Assembly: GCF_001653235.2 (NCBI RefSeq)
Contig: NC_035791.1
Location: forward strand, 4,154,001-4,218,000
DNA: 64,000 nucleotides
Source: Pochonia chlamydosporia 170
Taxonomy: Eukaryota; Ascomycota; Sordariomycetes; Hypocreales; Clavicipitaceae
Reading direction: 5' to 3'
This document shows, one piece after another, positions 23,701 to 35,900 of this stretch. Made by a program: the position numbers and the translations under genes. Under the pieces are notes generated by a model. The model was not told the DNA's origin. It was given only the letters and a program-made list of their open reading frames with translations, and made no database searches. The number at the start of each line of letters is the position of its first letter. The first letter of the stretch is position 1.

Positions 23701-24127
23701 GTGGTCCGTAGCTCATGGAGCTCTGCGACTGCTGGTGATGATGCGGCGGCGGCTGTCCTCCTTGATGGCCCTGCGAGGGCGACGTCGGCGGAGGAGCCAT
23801 TGTGCGACTGAGCTCCCTTGCGGACGGGAGCGATGATGCGCTCTGCGCGCGCGAATGTGAGAGACCAAGCTCCCGAGCTGGCACAGCTGCGCGAGCGACC
23901 GGCGGGTAGTACGGTGTGTCTGAGGTTCGACGATGATCGGGAGCATACGCAGACAGCGGTGCAAAGTTGTGAGTCGCGAACGGGTGATGGGATGAGTGCG
24001 AGGCCGGCGACACGACCGTTGACGCTGGAGCGAAAGGAGAAGCGCTGTTGGAGTTTGGGTATGAGTTGGATTTGGAGTTGGAGTTGGACCGTGGCACGGG
24101 AGCAGGCTGGCGGTGTCTTGGATCCAT
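20746..24127 (-). CDS. RXT3: Rxt3 subunit of the Rpd3L histone deacetylase complex
   Basis: Nuclear corepressor subunit; Rxt3 belongs to the large Rpd3/Sin3 deacetylase complex. Two exons on the minus strand, 24127..22068 and 22006..20746, give 1106 residues. The 61-bp intron (GTAAGT...TGTAG) falls inside a poly-His run, which splicing makes continuous. The first ~690 residues are low complexity, rich in Pro, Gln, Ser, His and Arg, ending in a basic stretch (RRRKLKDED, NKRSKPH) that may be a nuclear localisation signal. The conserved Rxt3 domain starts near residue 780 with LGDFIYEP and continues through LPWDIIKDKENCILTVKVP, ARAYLWGTDVYTDDSDVVAA and CIHGGWIKGEW. The acidic, Lys/Glu-rich C-terminus is typical of fungal homologues. 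The start codon is the first ATG after an in-frame stop. Confidence 0.92.
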
Positions 24128-24383
24128 GGTCGTGCCGAGTTTTTAGCTCGAAAAACCCGACCTGTCCGATGGGGGCGCGAGCCTTGCCTCCACTTGCGCA
24201 GCAAATGAGATGGACTGCTCGACACCTCGACAGGAAAGCTGGCAGGGATGTGAAGTGTGAAAAAGATGGATCAGAAGAGACTGACGGGAATGGTGCGAAT
24301 GTCCCCCGGATTCCAGGGACAAAGCAAGCACCGGACCAGTTTGGTCAGTACGGAGTACTAGACGAACAGATGGGACCAGATGA

Positions 24384-24403
24384 GCAGGCAGGCAGGCAGG
24401 CAG
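24384..24403. repeat. (GCAG)5 microsatellite
   Basis: Five perfect GCAG units, 260 bp upstream of the Rxt3 start codon, probably within its 5' leader. Confidence 0.85.
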
Positions 24404-25351
24404 AAAGGCGGAATGGGAGGGCAGCCCAAAGACAAGCCCTTCGTCAGAGGCGTCCTCTCAGGGTCGGCGCATCGCACCTTGAAGCCAGAGAGGGTGTCTC
24501 GTGCGCCGCTGCGAGTCTTCACTCTCTGTCTTCTTGGAGTCAGTCCAGGTATCGGGTGCCAAACATTCGCAGCCACCTCACGACCTTGAACACAGCGCGG
24601 AACCGCAAAATACAGCCAGCCAACGCCTCTTACAGTTGAGGCCGGACGGTGGCGATGGCAAGAACAAGCCCAGAAGCAGACGAAGGGGAGAAGAGGGAAA
24701 AGGATGGAGAAACAAGAGGGTGCCAGCGAAGATGACCGTTGTTGAGGAAATTTGTGGTCGGTTGCAGCATCAGACGCCGCAAAAGCCCACCTGCGGCACA
24801 GATGGAGACTGGCGATGTGACGAAGCTGCTTTCTGGAGACAAGGATGTCGCGCCAAAGCCAAACACGACAAGCTCTTTGGAACCACCAATTACTGCACTC
24901 CGAATCTATCGACAAATCGAAACAGTCAGTCGTCAGGCTGGACGTTGCCGGGTGCCTTGCCCTAGTAAGCTCTAGGAAGCTCAGGGTTTGGACCAGGGCA
25001 CCTGGTACCACCGTCCCATGTTGAGAGCTTTCTGTTGGAGACGAGAGCTGTGTGCAGTTCCGAGGCATTGCACCAGTTGACCCTTATTGATGTACCTTTG
25101 ATGCTGGGAGAAGCTTGTCCTCCCAAGTTGCCACCAACAGTCAGATGAAGCTTGAGATGCAGATGAGCCCCAGACGTTCAAGAAGGGTGCGTCGCAGCCG
25201 AAACGGAACGGTATATCGCTCTGCAACGCTTACTTGGGCGTCAATGTTTTGCACAAATGATGTCTGGTACTGGGCACGGTCCTCATTTTCCTGAAATTGA
25301 CTGCATTGGCGGACAGAGTAGACGAACCTAGTAGTCTGGCATACTGAACAA

Positions 25352-25399
25352 TTACCTACCGAGGTAGATACCTAGGTAGATACCCAGGTAGGTAGATGG
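25352..25399. repeat. AGGTA/TACCT-rich repeat cluster
   Basis: Imperfect repeats of AGGTAGATACC and TACCTAGGTA within 48 bp, several of them palindromic. Such TACCTAGGTA words are frequent between genes of many Sordariomycetes; function unknown. Confidence 0.7.
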
Positions 25400-27122
25400 A
25401 GTATCCTGCCGCTCTTCTGTCACGGTGAAACTCCAGAGTACCGTTCCAAATCTTGCAAATACCAGCAAGCAAACCTGTTCCTGGATCTCTCTGGTTGCCA
25501 AGATCTTTACGACGTTCAGACTCCCTCCATCACAGTCTGTTCAGGAAGCGTCGACCAGTGCAATACCAGGCCAAGAAATCACGTAGGGGCGGCAGCATCA
25601 ATTATCATCATCGGCTACTGCGTATGTGCCAACGACATCTGGATTTATCGACAAAGCTGGCCAAATACGACCACTCTCCCAAAAATCTACCGCATGATCT
25701 TGACCCACTGCCCTCGCACGCCTCCACATCATGCAGCCACCCGAAATGATTGACTGGTGACACCCTCAGGAACGATGTTTCTGGATGTGCAGATCGATGG
25801 TAACACCATGGCAATGATTGGTGCCAGCGAAGTCGGGGTTTATGTGGAAGGAGGGGACGACCTGGAGAGTTGGAGCTGCACATGAGGGAACACGGAGCTC
25901 AGCAGGGAAGCTCGATAACAATGGTCAAGTCTGGAGTCTTTGCGCTGTCAGCCTGTGCATCACTGCCTTTAATGTTGATGCGCCCATCGTCATCAGAGAC
26001 TTCCCCTTCCCCCTGTGCCGAAGAAGGCGTCGACCATTCAGAATGTTCCATGTGAGGAAATGGACATGTCCACCACGGAGTTCGAGCCGCGCAAAAGCAT
26101 TGTGTGTGACAAGTCCTCAATGTTCGCATCCTGAATTGTGCTTCTATCATGGGTGTTTAAAAGGAATCAAGCTGAGCATGGGACGGAGACAATCGTGCAT
26201 AATATGACCGATCATTCAATTGTCCCTCCATTTCGATTGCAGCTTTGAGACCAGAATGAATCACGAGGACTTGAGTCTGGTACAAGCTGAACGTATCCTG
26301 TCCCAAACCCTCCCGTCGTTCAAAAGCAAAAAAGAGCAGGAGCAACCAGGCAATGAATCAATTACATTGTTTGGTTTGAGCAAGTGCATTGCACTGGGCG
26401 GGCGGTGCAGTTCAAAAGGTCCGGTCGGGTGGCATCAATTGAATCTCTTTGATTCACAGGCTTAGTTGGCATCGGCATTGTCTCTCAAGCGAACATTTGA
26501 ACATGAACACGCAATGCGTCATCCGACCAAGGTACCGCCTCTGCATATATGCGTCAGATTGGGAAAATCGCTTCATTCCTACACTCTCCACGTCATCAAG
26601 TCTAGCCCTACAATCTATTGACTCTCATGCACCGGATGACAGCCCGATGGAGATCACGCTAAGCGTCCATGGTTCACGTAGATCAGAGTCGCCCACGACA
26701 AAAGAGCTGGGAGCCAGGGCAAATCCGCCATTCCCTAGCGTCAGGACAGCACAACCAGCCCTTTTTTCCGGTGGATCGAAAGAGGCGCCGGCGGTGGCTG
26801 GACCCCAATCTGTGGGTTTAATCTTGTTTTTCGCTTGATCCCATTCATCAATGCTTTTTCATGCTGGACCAGCTGGAACCTGGTGGGCGCAGCTCATGAA
26901 TACCATGGTCAGGCCAGCATTGAACAAAAAAGAAACTAGTGGTTTAATTTAATTCGGCCAACCCCCGCCAGATCTCAATTGAAATCCCGATCTCAACTTC
27001 TCTCTTCTCTTTACATTGGATCTGCGATTTCAGAAAGCGGTTCCGTAAACCTCGAGCAGCAATTTGTTTCCACCTCTCAGCAATCCATCTTTAACCACGA
27101 AAAACAACGTGTCCTGCTCAAT

Positions 27123-27663
27123 ATGAGACTCGTCTTCGCCTACTTCCTGTTTCTCATCTCCCTAGTCGCGGGTAACTCGGCGACGTGTGGCAAAACCCAG
27201 TACAGCTCAGATGCTTTGAACAAGGCTGCCGACGCCGCATGTGCGCTGTTAAAGAAAGGCACCACAGTCGGGCGGAACAATTATCCCCATGAATATAAGA
27301 ACTTTGAGAAAATTAAGCTTACTGGCAGCGCGCCGTGGTACGAGTTCCCTGTACTTTCCAACGGTCAGGTATACAATGGTGGTAAGTGTCTCGTTGCCCA
27401 CATGGTCTCTCTCGTCCCTACCAGCACATCGAAATAAAATTGTTGAGCTTACATGCGACTAACATATCTCAGCCGCCCCTGGTCCAGATCGGGTCATTAT
27501 TACCAAGGACTGCAAGCAGGCCGGTGCCATCACCCATACCGGAGCCAGCGGAAACAATTTCGTCACTTGCGATGTCAAAACATCCGGGGCTCCTGCAGCT
27601 GCCGTAAACCAGCACATTGTTGCTTTCTGCTCTACGCTGATGATTTACATGATTTTTCCTTAA
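27123..27663 (+). CDS. Secreted guanyl-specific ribonuclease (RNase T1/N1/F1 family)
   Basis: Extracellular endoribonuclease that cuts single-stranded RNA after guanine. Exons 27123..27381 and 27473..27663 (intron GTAAGT...TCTCAG, 91 bp) give 149 residues. Residues 1-20 form a signal peptide ([15 protein letters not shown]). The four active-site residues of the family are present: His56 in YPHEY, Glu74 in YEFPVL, Arg93 in GPDRVI and His108 in [10 protein letters not shown]. Four cysteines at 22, 40, 100 and in FVTC match the disulfide pattern. It is as short as RNase T1 and lacks the long loops of ribotoxins. The C-terminus is uncertain: a second possible intron (27604..27673) would replace the last 20 residues by nine and move the stop to 27700. 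ATG 27123, not the in-frame codon at 26979, is chosen because it begins the signal peptide. Confidence 0.88.
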
Positions 27664-28477
27664 TTTTGTACAGTACCGGCCTTGGGATGAGTTTTGGTAG
27701 CACACAATGACAAGGTTGTATGATCAAGCCTATGATTCGAACGATAGACGATGGCATATCAGTGGAAACGAGTGTTATAGACATGCTTCAGCCCCGGAAA
27801 GTTTTCGATGTCGCAATTCTAGATCAACGGGTGGGAGATGATGGATACAGTACTCAAATTCCCAGTTATCGTAGCAATCTTCCTAGTCACATAGACGAAA
27901 ATATACATGTGCATGGCACCACGCTGCAATATTTCCCCGATATCAGAATTTTGTCTTCGTTTGCAAGCGTCTGAGTAATGGCAGTTGATGATATCTTGGA
28001 GTACTTTTGTCGTAAAAGTGTGTCATCACTTGATCCGTATAAACCGAAATGCTTGTCTTGTGATGCTAACAAAGTCTGCTAACATCCAAAACTGGACGAA
28101 TATTCACTTTTATTACCCATGCATCCTCCTGAACGGGCTTTGCCGTCTGATGGGTTTCGTTTGCAATGAGCACTTTATCGCTATTTCGATATTTGGCCAG
28201 AATGTCACAATCAATATCTGTATTAGACAGTTCTGCAATCCTTTACTTGCATTTTTGAGTCTTTTCAATCATACTTTACTCCAATTAATTGATATCATGC
28301 GTCGGCGGCTTTTAGTCTTTCCCGATTTCGAGAATTAATCTGCCAGGTGCTCTTGCCAGTTGCTTTCCGGAGTTGCCAGCTGGCAAGCAGCCACAGCTTT
28401 TATCATGGTTCTTTATTATGATTCAGCTTGTCTTTTCCTCAATCTCACATACAGGCATTGTTTGCCAACCTTCAACC
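27664..28477. other. Intergenic region, AT-rich
   Basis: About 800 bp between two plus-strand genes; relatively AT-rich, with no supported exon. It holds the 3' UTR of the RNase gene and the promoter of the next gene. Confidence 0.5.
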
Positions 28478-29477
28478 ATGGCGAAAACAATATGGGACTA
28501 CGCCCGAGAAGTTGCTACGGAATGCAACATTCCTATTCCGAATGACAGCCCTTTCTTTGTTCATCGTCAAGACCCGGGAATTTCCGCTATTCATTCAGGG
28601 AATTATAACCGGGTACTCTTGTTCCCAGGAGCATTCAACCCTCCTCATCACGGCCATTTGAGCCTTCTATTGAGCATTCTGAGAAACGTGATGAAGCATC
28701 TCAATATAAGGAACGTCATTATCTATCCACATGACGACCGGCACATCTTAGAGAAAACCAGAGACGAAACCCGCAAGCTTCATCTATCTCAGGCCGAACG
28801 ATCAGCTCTATGGAGAAACGCAGATGAGTTTCCAGCGAACGACACATGGGTATTTGAAGGTTCGAAACGGTCATTGACAAGATTTCAGAGAGAATTACAG
28901 AAACGTATGAGGAGAGAAGGTCTGAATTTGACATTTCTGCTCCTTGTCGGGCCAGATTGGATGAGCACTCGTGGAGTTTACGATCCGGGTCAGTGGAATT
29001 GCACCGAGGTTATTACCTCTGATGTCTCCCGGCCTGTGGATTTTCGGTGTGAATATACACTTAGGCAATTACCGGTCTGCTCTCCCTGGGCATTACATAC
29101 CTCCGAGATTGTACATGACGAATATCACCATGATACGCTTCATGGAACACTTAGATGTGGGTGACCAACCTCTCGGAGTGGACAAAAATGAGTGCTAACT
29201 ATTTACATTAGACGGCGTCGTCGGGAACAATGTTAATGCTAGACTCTGGTCAACTTCCACGATCAGACGGCCAATTCGGCAATACTACTTTGTGCCGTAT
29301 TCTTGTCCAAGCCCCGCGGAAGTCATTCCTCCGAGCTCAACTGCTATTCGACAAAGAATTTTCGAGGACAGCGTGGAACGACGTCCAATAGACAACAATA
29401 CAGTGGCAGCAGCACTTTCGTCGGGTATTCTTCTGGAATATATACGAAACAGGCACCGGTTCTCAGTGGGTAACTAA
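28478..29477 (+). CDS. NMN adenylyltransferase-like nucleotidylyltransferase
   Basis: Member of the HIGH-motif nucleotidyltransferase superfamily (cytidylyltransferase-like), closest in motif layout to NMN/nicotinate-nucleotide adenylyltransferases, which make NAD. Exons 28478..29156 and 29212..29477 (intron GTGGGT...ATTAG, 55 bp) give 314 residues. Residues 48-60, LFPGAFNPPHHGH, are the nucleotide-binding GxFxPxHxGH motif; SSTAIR at 268-273 is the second signature (ISSTxxR). The start was chosen at 28478 because of its ACCATGG context; an in-frame ATG upstream would add 35 hydrophobic residues. It is larger than standard housekeeping NMNATs of bacteria and has a long insert, so its substrate may be different. 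Fungal genomes often hold several such paralogues. Confidence 0.8.
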
Positions 29478-30066
29478 AGAGCTTGGCTAGTAGTCCGGAT
29501 AGGCTGCTGTGCGATTCGCCTTTACTCACAATGAGTTCTGGCGTTTCGTGCCACCACCAAGACGTCAATGTATCTCCATCGATCACGTAACACAAATGAT
29601 ATACCAAACGTCAAACAACACAAATCAATAAATGTCTCTCCCTTGACACGACTCCTTACATTTTAGCTTTTTCCTAGAACAGGAACACAAGAGGATGTCT
29701 TACTAGACCCAACATTAGCACACCTACCCTATATCACAATGAGTTTCAAATAGGACATCGAACATCGTTTTGCAACTCAGTTACTTGCACATTGCACTTC
29801 AACTGCAGTATTACCCAATACACGGTGACAAATACAACACTATGGATATTTCGATGGCTACTCACAGCCTCGTCGTCTCTAGACACAAAAGCCTCAGGAC
29901 GGAGACAACGGTAAGCCCGAGACCCGGTCATAAGGACTAGGCTCAGCCGCGTAAGATTGTCACTCCTTTCCAAGTCTGTTGTGGCTGTGAGACTTCATTC
30001 CGCCAACAAAGTTTCCGGCGACTTCATTAACCTTCATACTGAACTAAACACCACACGCCGTAAACG
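29478..30066. other. Intergenic region
   Basis: About 590 bp between two plus-strand genes; only short open frames and no recognisable element. Confidence 0.5.
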
Positions 30067-31438
30067 ATGGGATCAAGCGATATACCGCCCTCCACAGCCC
30101 CTACTTGGCTCATCCCAGCATCCACCGCCCTTCTAGGCGGAGGCGTTCTATTCTGGCTCATATGCTACTTCCTCATGGCTCGACGGTCTCTCAGCACCGG
30201 AGACACACCCATTCCCCTCCTGGCACTGGGCATCAACCTCTCCTGGGAGGTAGTGTATGCCTTGTACGTGACAGAGGAATGGCTCGAGTTTATCGGGTTC
30301 GCAATGTGGCTCGCCCTCGACATCCCCGTGCTGTACGCCACCCTCAAGAATGGGCAGAGGTCGAATTGCACATCTCCGCTGATTGCCCGGAACGTACCTG
30401 TGCTTCTGGGTCTGGTATTTGCTTTTGGACTCGCCGCCAATGGATTATTTGCATGGTGGTGGCTGAAGGAGCCTCATCGCGGGTACGGTCTGAAATGGGG
30501 CAAGACGTGGAAGGGCCTCGAAGCCAGAGATACGACTGAGCTGGCGTGGTGGTCTGCTGGCGTGGCACAAATGACATTGAGTGTTGGTGCTTTGGGGATG
30601 CTGCTTCAGCGAGGGCATTCCGGTGGTCAGAGCTACGCGATATGGTGAGTGGGCGTTTCTCGTTTTGTATTCCTCATTGGGGTCTTTCTGCATCTCCTTT
30701 TTCTGTCGGAAGTGCGGACCGCGATGCTTTGCTAGGGGCGTATTGTGCCTCGTTTTCCTTTGGATCATTGATAATATGACCCATCAAGACCATTACGGAG
30801 AAGGAGAACTTTGCGCAAATTGTGACTACTCCCCACAGGCCAACGTTTTGTCCCTGTATGGCCTCTTCCTTGAGCCCGTTTCATAAACGGTTCCGATACC
30901 CTTGTTCAAAGCTGATCAATATACACCAACCACTGCATCCAATATTCTCCGTCATCCAAAAAAGATTTTGCCCAACCGTTTTGACTTCACAAGGCTGTAC
31001 CAGTCACACCCCTCATGGTTGGCTGGTGCGCTTGTCTCGTCCCGAAGAACTGGTTTTGACACTTCGCTTTTCGGCCCGATGGAATTACAGGTGCAGTAGT
31101 GCAAGGCACGGCACAATATCACTTCTGATAGTTCGAATCTTGTTATCAAGAAACGAAACAGGCGGCTGACCTTTTGGTCCATCTGACATTACGATAGGTT
31201 CTGCCGATTTGTCGGGACGCAGCTTGGCCTTCCCGGAACCTGCGTGCTCCTATGGTGGTACTGGCCTGAGGCGCACGGATTTGTCTTTCATCCGTTGTCT
31301 ATCATAGTTGTTGGGACCTCTTTGGTTTGTGATTTGGCGTATCCGTTTCTGCTGGCGCATGTTAAAGCTACAGAGAGAATTCTTCCTGATGGGACAGTCA
31401 TGGCGGGCGATTCTGATATCAAGCCCAAAACGCTGTGA
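30067..31438 (+). CDS. PaxB-like seven-helix membrane protein, putative meroterpenoid/indole-diterpene cyclase
   Basis: Resembles the small membrane-bound terpene cyclases of fungi (PaxB, AtmB, Pyr4), which protonate and cyclise prenylated substrates in the ER membrane. Exons 30067..30644 and 31198..31438 give 272 residues with seven hydrophobic helices. The two catalytic acids known from Pyr4 have counterparts: Glu61 in NLSWEVVYALY and Asp238 in LVCDLAYP. Frame, GTGAGT donor and the completed Trp codon at the junction support the join, but the intron is 553 bp, far longer than any other here. Without exon 2 the protein would lack the last helices and the second acid. No prenyltransferase, GGPP synthase or monooxygenase gene lies near it, so its product is unknown; non-cyclase members of the same fold also exist. 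Confidence 0.72.
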
Positions 31439-32858
31439 TAGATTGCCAACTTCGGAGGGCAAATCAACAAGATACATTTCACGCCTGGATTTTAGGTTCT
31501 GACATGCCACGGGCACTAGCACACCATTCAATGACTAGCCGCAATTCTGATCTGCAGACACCACCGGATGCCAGATTTCCCCGTCACCTCCTTGGCTCGG
31601 CAGAAGCAGAACCAACATCATGCCAACGCAAGCTCGTTCCCAAATGTGGCCCTGCCTTCACGAATACATGTCAGGGTACGTACGTCTTTCCGCTCTGATC
31701 CGTCATATGCGTTGGATCCGCGATAGCCTAACAATTTTCTAGGCTTTTCTGCCAGCCTTGTCATGGTATCGATTCATGGAAGGAAGAGCACTGGCGCTTC
31801 CATGACTTTCAACCGGGGCCAAAATCACGGACGCAGTAACCGCCTGCCCACCAAGACATTTCTTTATCAGGGAAGGAATTGCAGTGTATAATCTACAACT
31901 ACCGAAGAAGAATTGCCTATTTTGAATATTTCTCATTTCGCTGATCCCTAAAAAATCGTGTTCATGTCTCCACCTGGCCCGGGAAGCACTATGGACCCAG
32001 ACCGTCGGTAGTATTGAAGAGAGCACATCCAGCTACTAGCGGCTTATTGGTCTTCCAACCAACATGCTAGGCTATGAAGCTATGGTCGTCCCGTGACTGT
32101 TACGACTACTGGGTCACTCGGGAGATGCATGAATTTTTGGAGCGCCGGCATGGAGATTATTTTCGCTACCAACAATATTGTTCATGTCGTCCAGCCTGTC
32201 GGGTTCGTCAGGATGAAACTCACGCAGTTCACGCATGTCTGTGCGTGCAGAGAATTGAACACCATGAACAGCAACTGGGGGCCAAATACGAAGTCCAAGA
32301 CAGGCATTTTGAGCGACAGCCGTAAAATATGTCTCCGATCGAGTAGCGTTTTGATAAATTGGTGGATCGGGAATCTATCTAGGAACCGAAAATGGCGTTG
32401 AGCATCTCCTCGCAATCGTTTAAGCACCAGCCTCCACAGACCCTCGGTATATTGCAAAAAAAAAAAAAGGGCAGGAGAACTCCGGACGAACCTCAATTCA
32501 ACACATTTCTATTACCTAGTTTGGAAAAATGCGGTTGCATTACAGGGAGTCACATGACAATTGCTCCATGCTGGATACCGTGTGTCCGACTCAAATGGTA
32601 CCGGTACTTTGGTCTTCAAGTTGAAACAACAAAATACACACCCCTAAATAAGTACAAGTCTCTGCTATCCCTGATACATATTTGTGTTCAAAAGCGGAGC
32701 AGGAGTGAAAAGTTCATCAACGGTTGGCTCTTGACCTCACTTCGGGAGCGTTTATTACACGATCGGCTAGCGCCAAACATGGCCGAGCCGTGGTTACATT
32801 ACCATGACAAATGCTGTTTGATAACTGTCCAGGCAGAACTATTTCGGCATAACACACT

Positions 32859-32892
32859 GCAGGAAAAGTCATTGAGCAGGAAAAGTCATTGA
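32859..32892. repeat. Perfect 17-bp tandem duplication
   Basis: GCAGGAAAAGTCATTGA occurs twice head to tail without spacer; it lies in the gene-free stretch. Confidence 0.9.
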
Positions 32893-32923
32893 ACCGTTTT
32901 CTTTGACGACTTGAGTGTTCCGC

Positions 32924-32949
32924 TTCGAGATCAACATTCGAGATCAACA
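32924..32949. repeat. Perfect 13-bp tandem duplication
   Basis: TTCGAGATCAACA occurs twice head to tail, 31 bp after the 17-bp duplication. Two fresh tandem duplications so close together suggest local replication slippage or repair. Confidence 0.9.
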
Positions 32950-35900
32950 TGGCGTGAGAAGCCTCCCTGTCATGCCTTGCATCACAAGAACGGAAGGGAA
33001 ACTTTCGGAACTAGGCATCACTATTTTGCAACAAGGTAAATATTGACAGCTCTTAGGTGTGGTAGCAATTGTTAGTGTCAACAGGGTTTCGTTGCGTGTT
33101 GGTTACACGACACACCCTAAACCCTGGCCATTATGATCCGATTTTCCCCCCGTTTGATCTCTCACTTCATGGGTTTTGTAAGGATGAACTGCCAAGGCGC
33201 CAGTGCGATGCTTTTGTGTGAGATTATCGGACAAGAAGATAACTTGCCTGTATAGGTAGTCTGGACGATGAGCGAGTTTGCATGGTGTTCTGCATTCGTT
33301 ATTGGAGCGTATTCTAAGTGATATTTGCACCAGGAATAGATTCAGGGGTGCTTTTGGAAACTGGGCTCGATAATTTGCAATGTTTTGGTCATTCCAGAGA
33401 TGTGTCGAGTTGCCAACGTGCTGCTACAGCAATTGAGGAACCAATTAACCAGAGTCTCGTACCCAATGTTGGTACTTCGGGACGAAACATGAACAAAACA
33501 TATGAACGGTTTGCAAATCGGAGGGTGCCACTCATCATGACCGCCGTGAGTAAGCAGGACTTGGTTGTCTTGTTGCGATGTTACAACAGGGTAGCATCGG
33601 GCCTCAAACCAGAGCTTCAAAATGTCTCCTAACAACAAACTGCCAACAATCTCATAGAACATTGTTACCAACAAGGACCGGCATGCCGTCGGAATTGCCA
33701 ACGACGGGATTCGCGAACAACACCACTGGTTGCCTTGCCTAAAGCTTCCCCTTCCCCTTCAATGGGAACCCCGGCTCTCCGCTTTACTCCGGCGCAATCC
33801 TGCGCTGGCGGCAATATATTTCAAGTCCAAACTGGTCTTGACAAGTGACCGGCCCTTGGTTCCGTTGGGCGATCCCCCGCAGTGGACAAGCACGTACATA
33901 CCATCTGTGCATTGGTTACCAGGGCGGGCGGTACCGCGCCGTTGAAGATGCCAGGCAGTATAGGACAAGGGATATGCTTGCACCGGCATATGGTGCATGA
34001 CCTGGTGATCAGGAGGTATGAGGTGGCTTCGAAAGGCTGAGTTTCATCAGTTGATGTGATTGATTTATGTTGGCGAGGGTATTCTGACCGATGTTTTGTG
34101 CCCTGCGCATTTCGGCCCTCATGTTCTATGTTAAATGATATGTACAGAATCATTAATGTGTTGTAGTCGGCAGATGAGCCTTTCTCCCGGCATTCCCACA
34201 GTTAGGCGTCAGTCTTCGGTTTTGTCACGTTCACTCGGTGTGATGTGGTGTCTGCCAGGATCATGTCAATGGCTTTGCCGCGCACGCCACAGCTAAGACA
34301 CCCAGCCATATTGGCTTGGCTTTGCTGGAATAGGCAAAAAATTGAGATCCCCCCTCTCAGGGCTGCGATGGTGACATGCTGCCGGGTTTGTTGTGGAGTT
34401 TGTCGTCATGTCGTCAGTGGTAATTGCTCCCTGAATGTTACAAGTGCCTAATCGTCTCGGGCGTTTCAAGGTAAAGTAACGGGAGTCGTGTATCCCACGG
34501 CTTACCTTGGAATGACTCGTAGAGCATCATTAATTGCAGAGAGCAGTTGTACAGATGTGCAGATGTATACAATAGGTATTGCAAATTTCAAATAGCTTTC
34601 TTCGTCTCAACCTCAACTGCCGAAGCGAAGCTAATTAGATCCACTATCTCGTAAGAAACTGGCAATTGCCTTCTGTAAGGTACGGAACGAATCCAACTAG
34701 GCAAAATAACCAGTGGCGTCGAACTCCATCTCTAGAAAAATGTTGGAACGTTGGGACTCCAATGTTACCCGCTCTTAGTTGAACTGTCACAAACCTCATC
34801 AGACATTCCACAACAGCCACCGTTGATGAGGGATCCTCTCTGCCGTGCATTTAAATGAACGCATAACGGCCAAGAAAGGTCACCTGCCAAGGTCTCAGTG
34901 CACTGGTGCGCCAATTCACTTATGAAATGGAGAGCACCTTGATTGAGTAAATGATGTCCCGTGCACGGGCGGCAGTCTGTTCAACCAGTTGCTTCCGATG
35001 ACATTCTGTGGGCCGCCCTCAATGTGATGGAACTACTTTTGGCTACGAAAAGGTAGACACAGAAGATATTTGAGCCCTTTTTGGGTAGAAATTCGGCATG
35101 CGGGCTGAGACTACTTGACATTCGATGCCGTTTGATGGGCCTGTGTCTTCTGGCACACAACCACGTACGAAGTATGATGCATGGCGTTGGTGGATATCTT
35201 GAGCACAGATGGCTATTTCCTGAAATGATGGGGTATGTATGTTACGTTGCTGACATAGCGGACTGAACAGATGCCAGGAATAAACCAATGGTCGTGTTCC
35301 CGTACAAGAGTTGCGAGGTTGCTTGAGGCATATGACATTGCATTCGGCATTGGCATGACATGTCATAGCACGACAATACACCGCTGTCCTAAGCCATTGA
35401 TGAGACTGACAGCCTGGGAAGCCATTCTGCCATCCCCCCTTGTTAGGTTCGCATCTCATACATGCATGTATTCGAAATGCAATGTAGAAAGGGTCAAGGT
35501 ATGGGTTTCGACCGCCACACCACCCACTCACTCCTTACCACACCATCATCTATTCCGGGGGGGAACCAAGCGCGAAAACATCTTCACTTTGCCGCGCACC
35601 ATCGTAAAATGAAGAATCATTCAGCCTTTCCCAGTCCGGCGGATTGGTGTCGTCTCCCCCCGTTTGAGACGGTGTGGGATTGTAATTTAGATCTGCCACA
35701 TCGGAGCATTCTCCGACTTTTCTGAGCCAACCGGAGACAGCACTGACGGACTGAAGAAAGAGAAGAACACCACAAAAAGGAAACATCTAAAGAAATAGGT
35801 ATAGAATCAAAACCGATACGCCCTAAAATAAGCGAATTGTCTTTGGCGCACTCCTAGTCATGGGGCTAGCTCAAAAGTAAGACCTCTTGGGCAAAGTCAA

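Larger units (their letters stand above)
24128..27122. other. 3-kb intergenic region with microsatellite and AGGTA-rich repeats
   Basis: Divergent promoter region between the Rxt3 and RNase genes. It holds a (GCAG)5 microsatellite (24384-24403), a GTACGGAGTAC palindrome (24348-24358) and a short AGGTA-rich cluster (25352-25399). Open frames exist on both strands up to 24.9 kb but show no family resemblance. Regulatory genes of fungi often have long 5' leaders, and part of this stretch may be transcribed. Confidence 0.45.

Noticed and set aside
31131..31142. GTTCGAATC, a tRNA B-box-like word
   Set aside because: It lies inside the 553-bp intron with no A box or cloverleaf around it; no tRNA gene was found in the window.
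32392..32892. 166-codon plus frame
   Set aside because: Runs through a poly-A run and two tandem duplications; no family resemblance.
33115..33125. Telomere-like CCCTAAACCCT
   Set aside because: Only one imperfect double unit; not an array and expected by chance in 64 kb.
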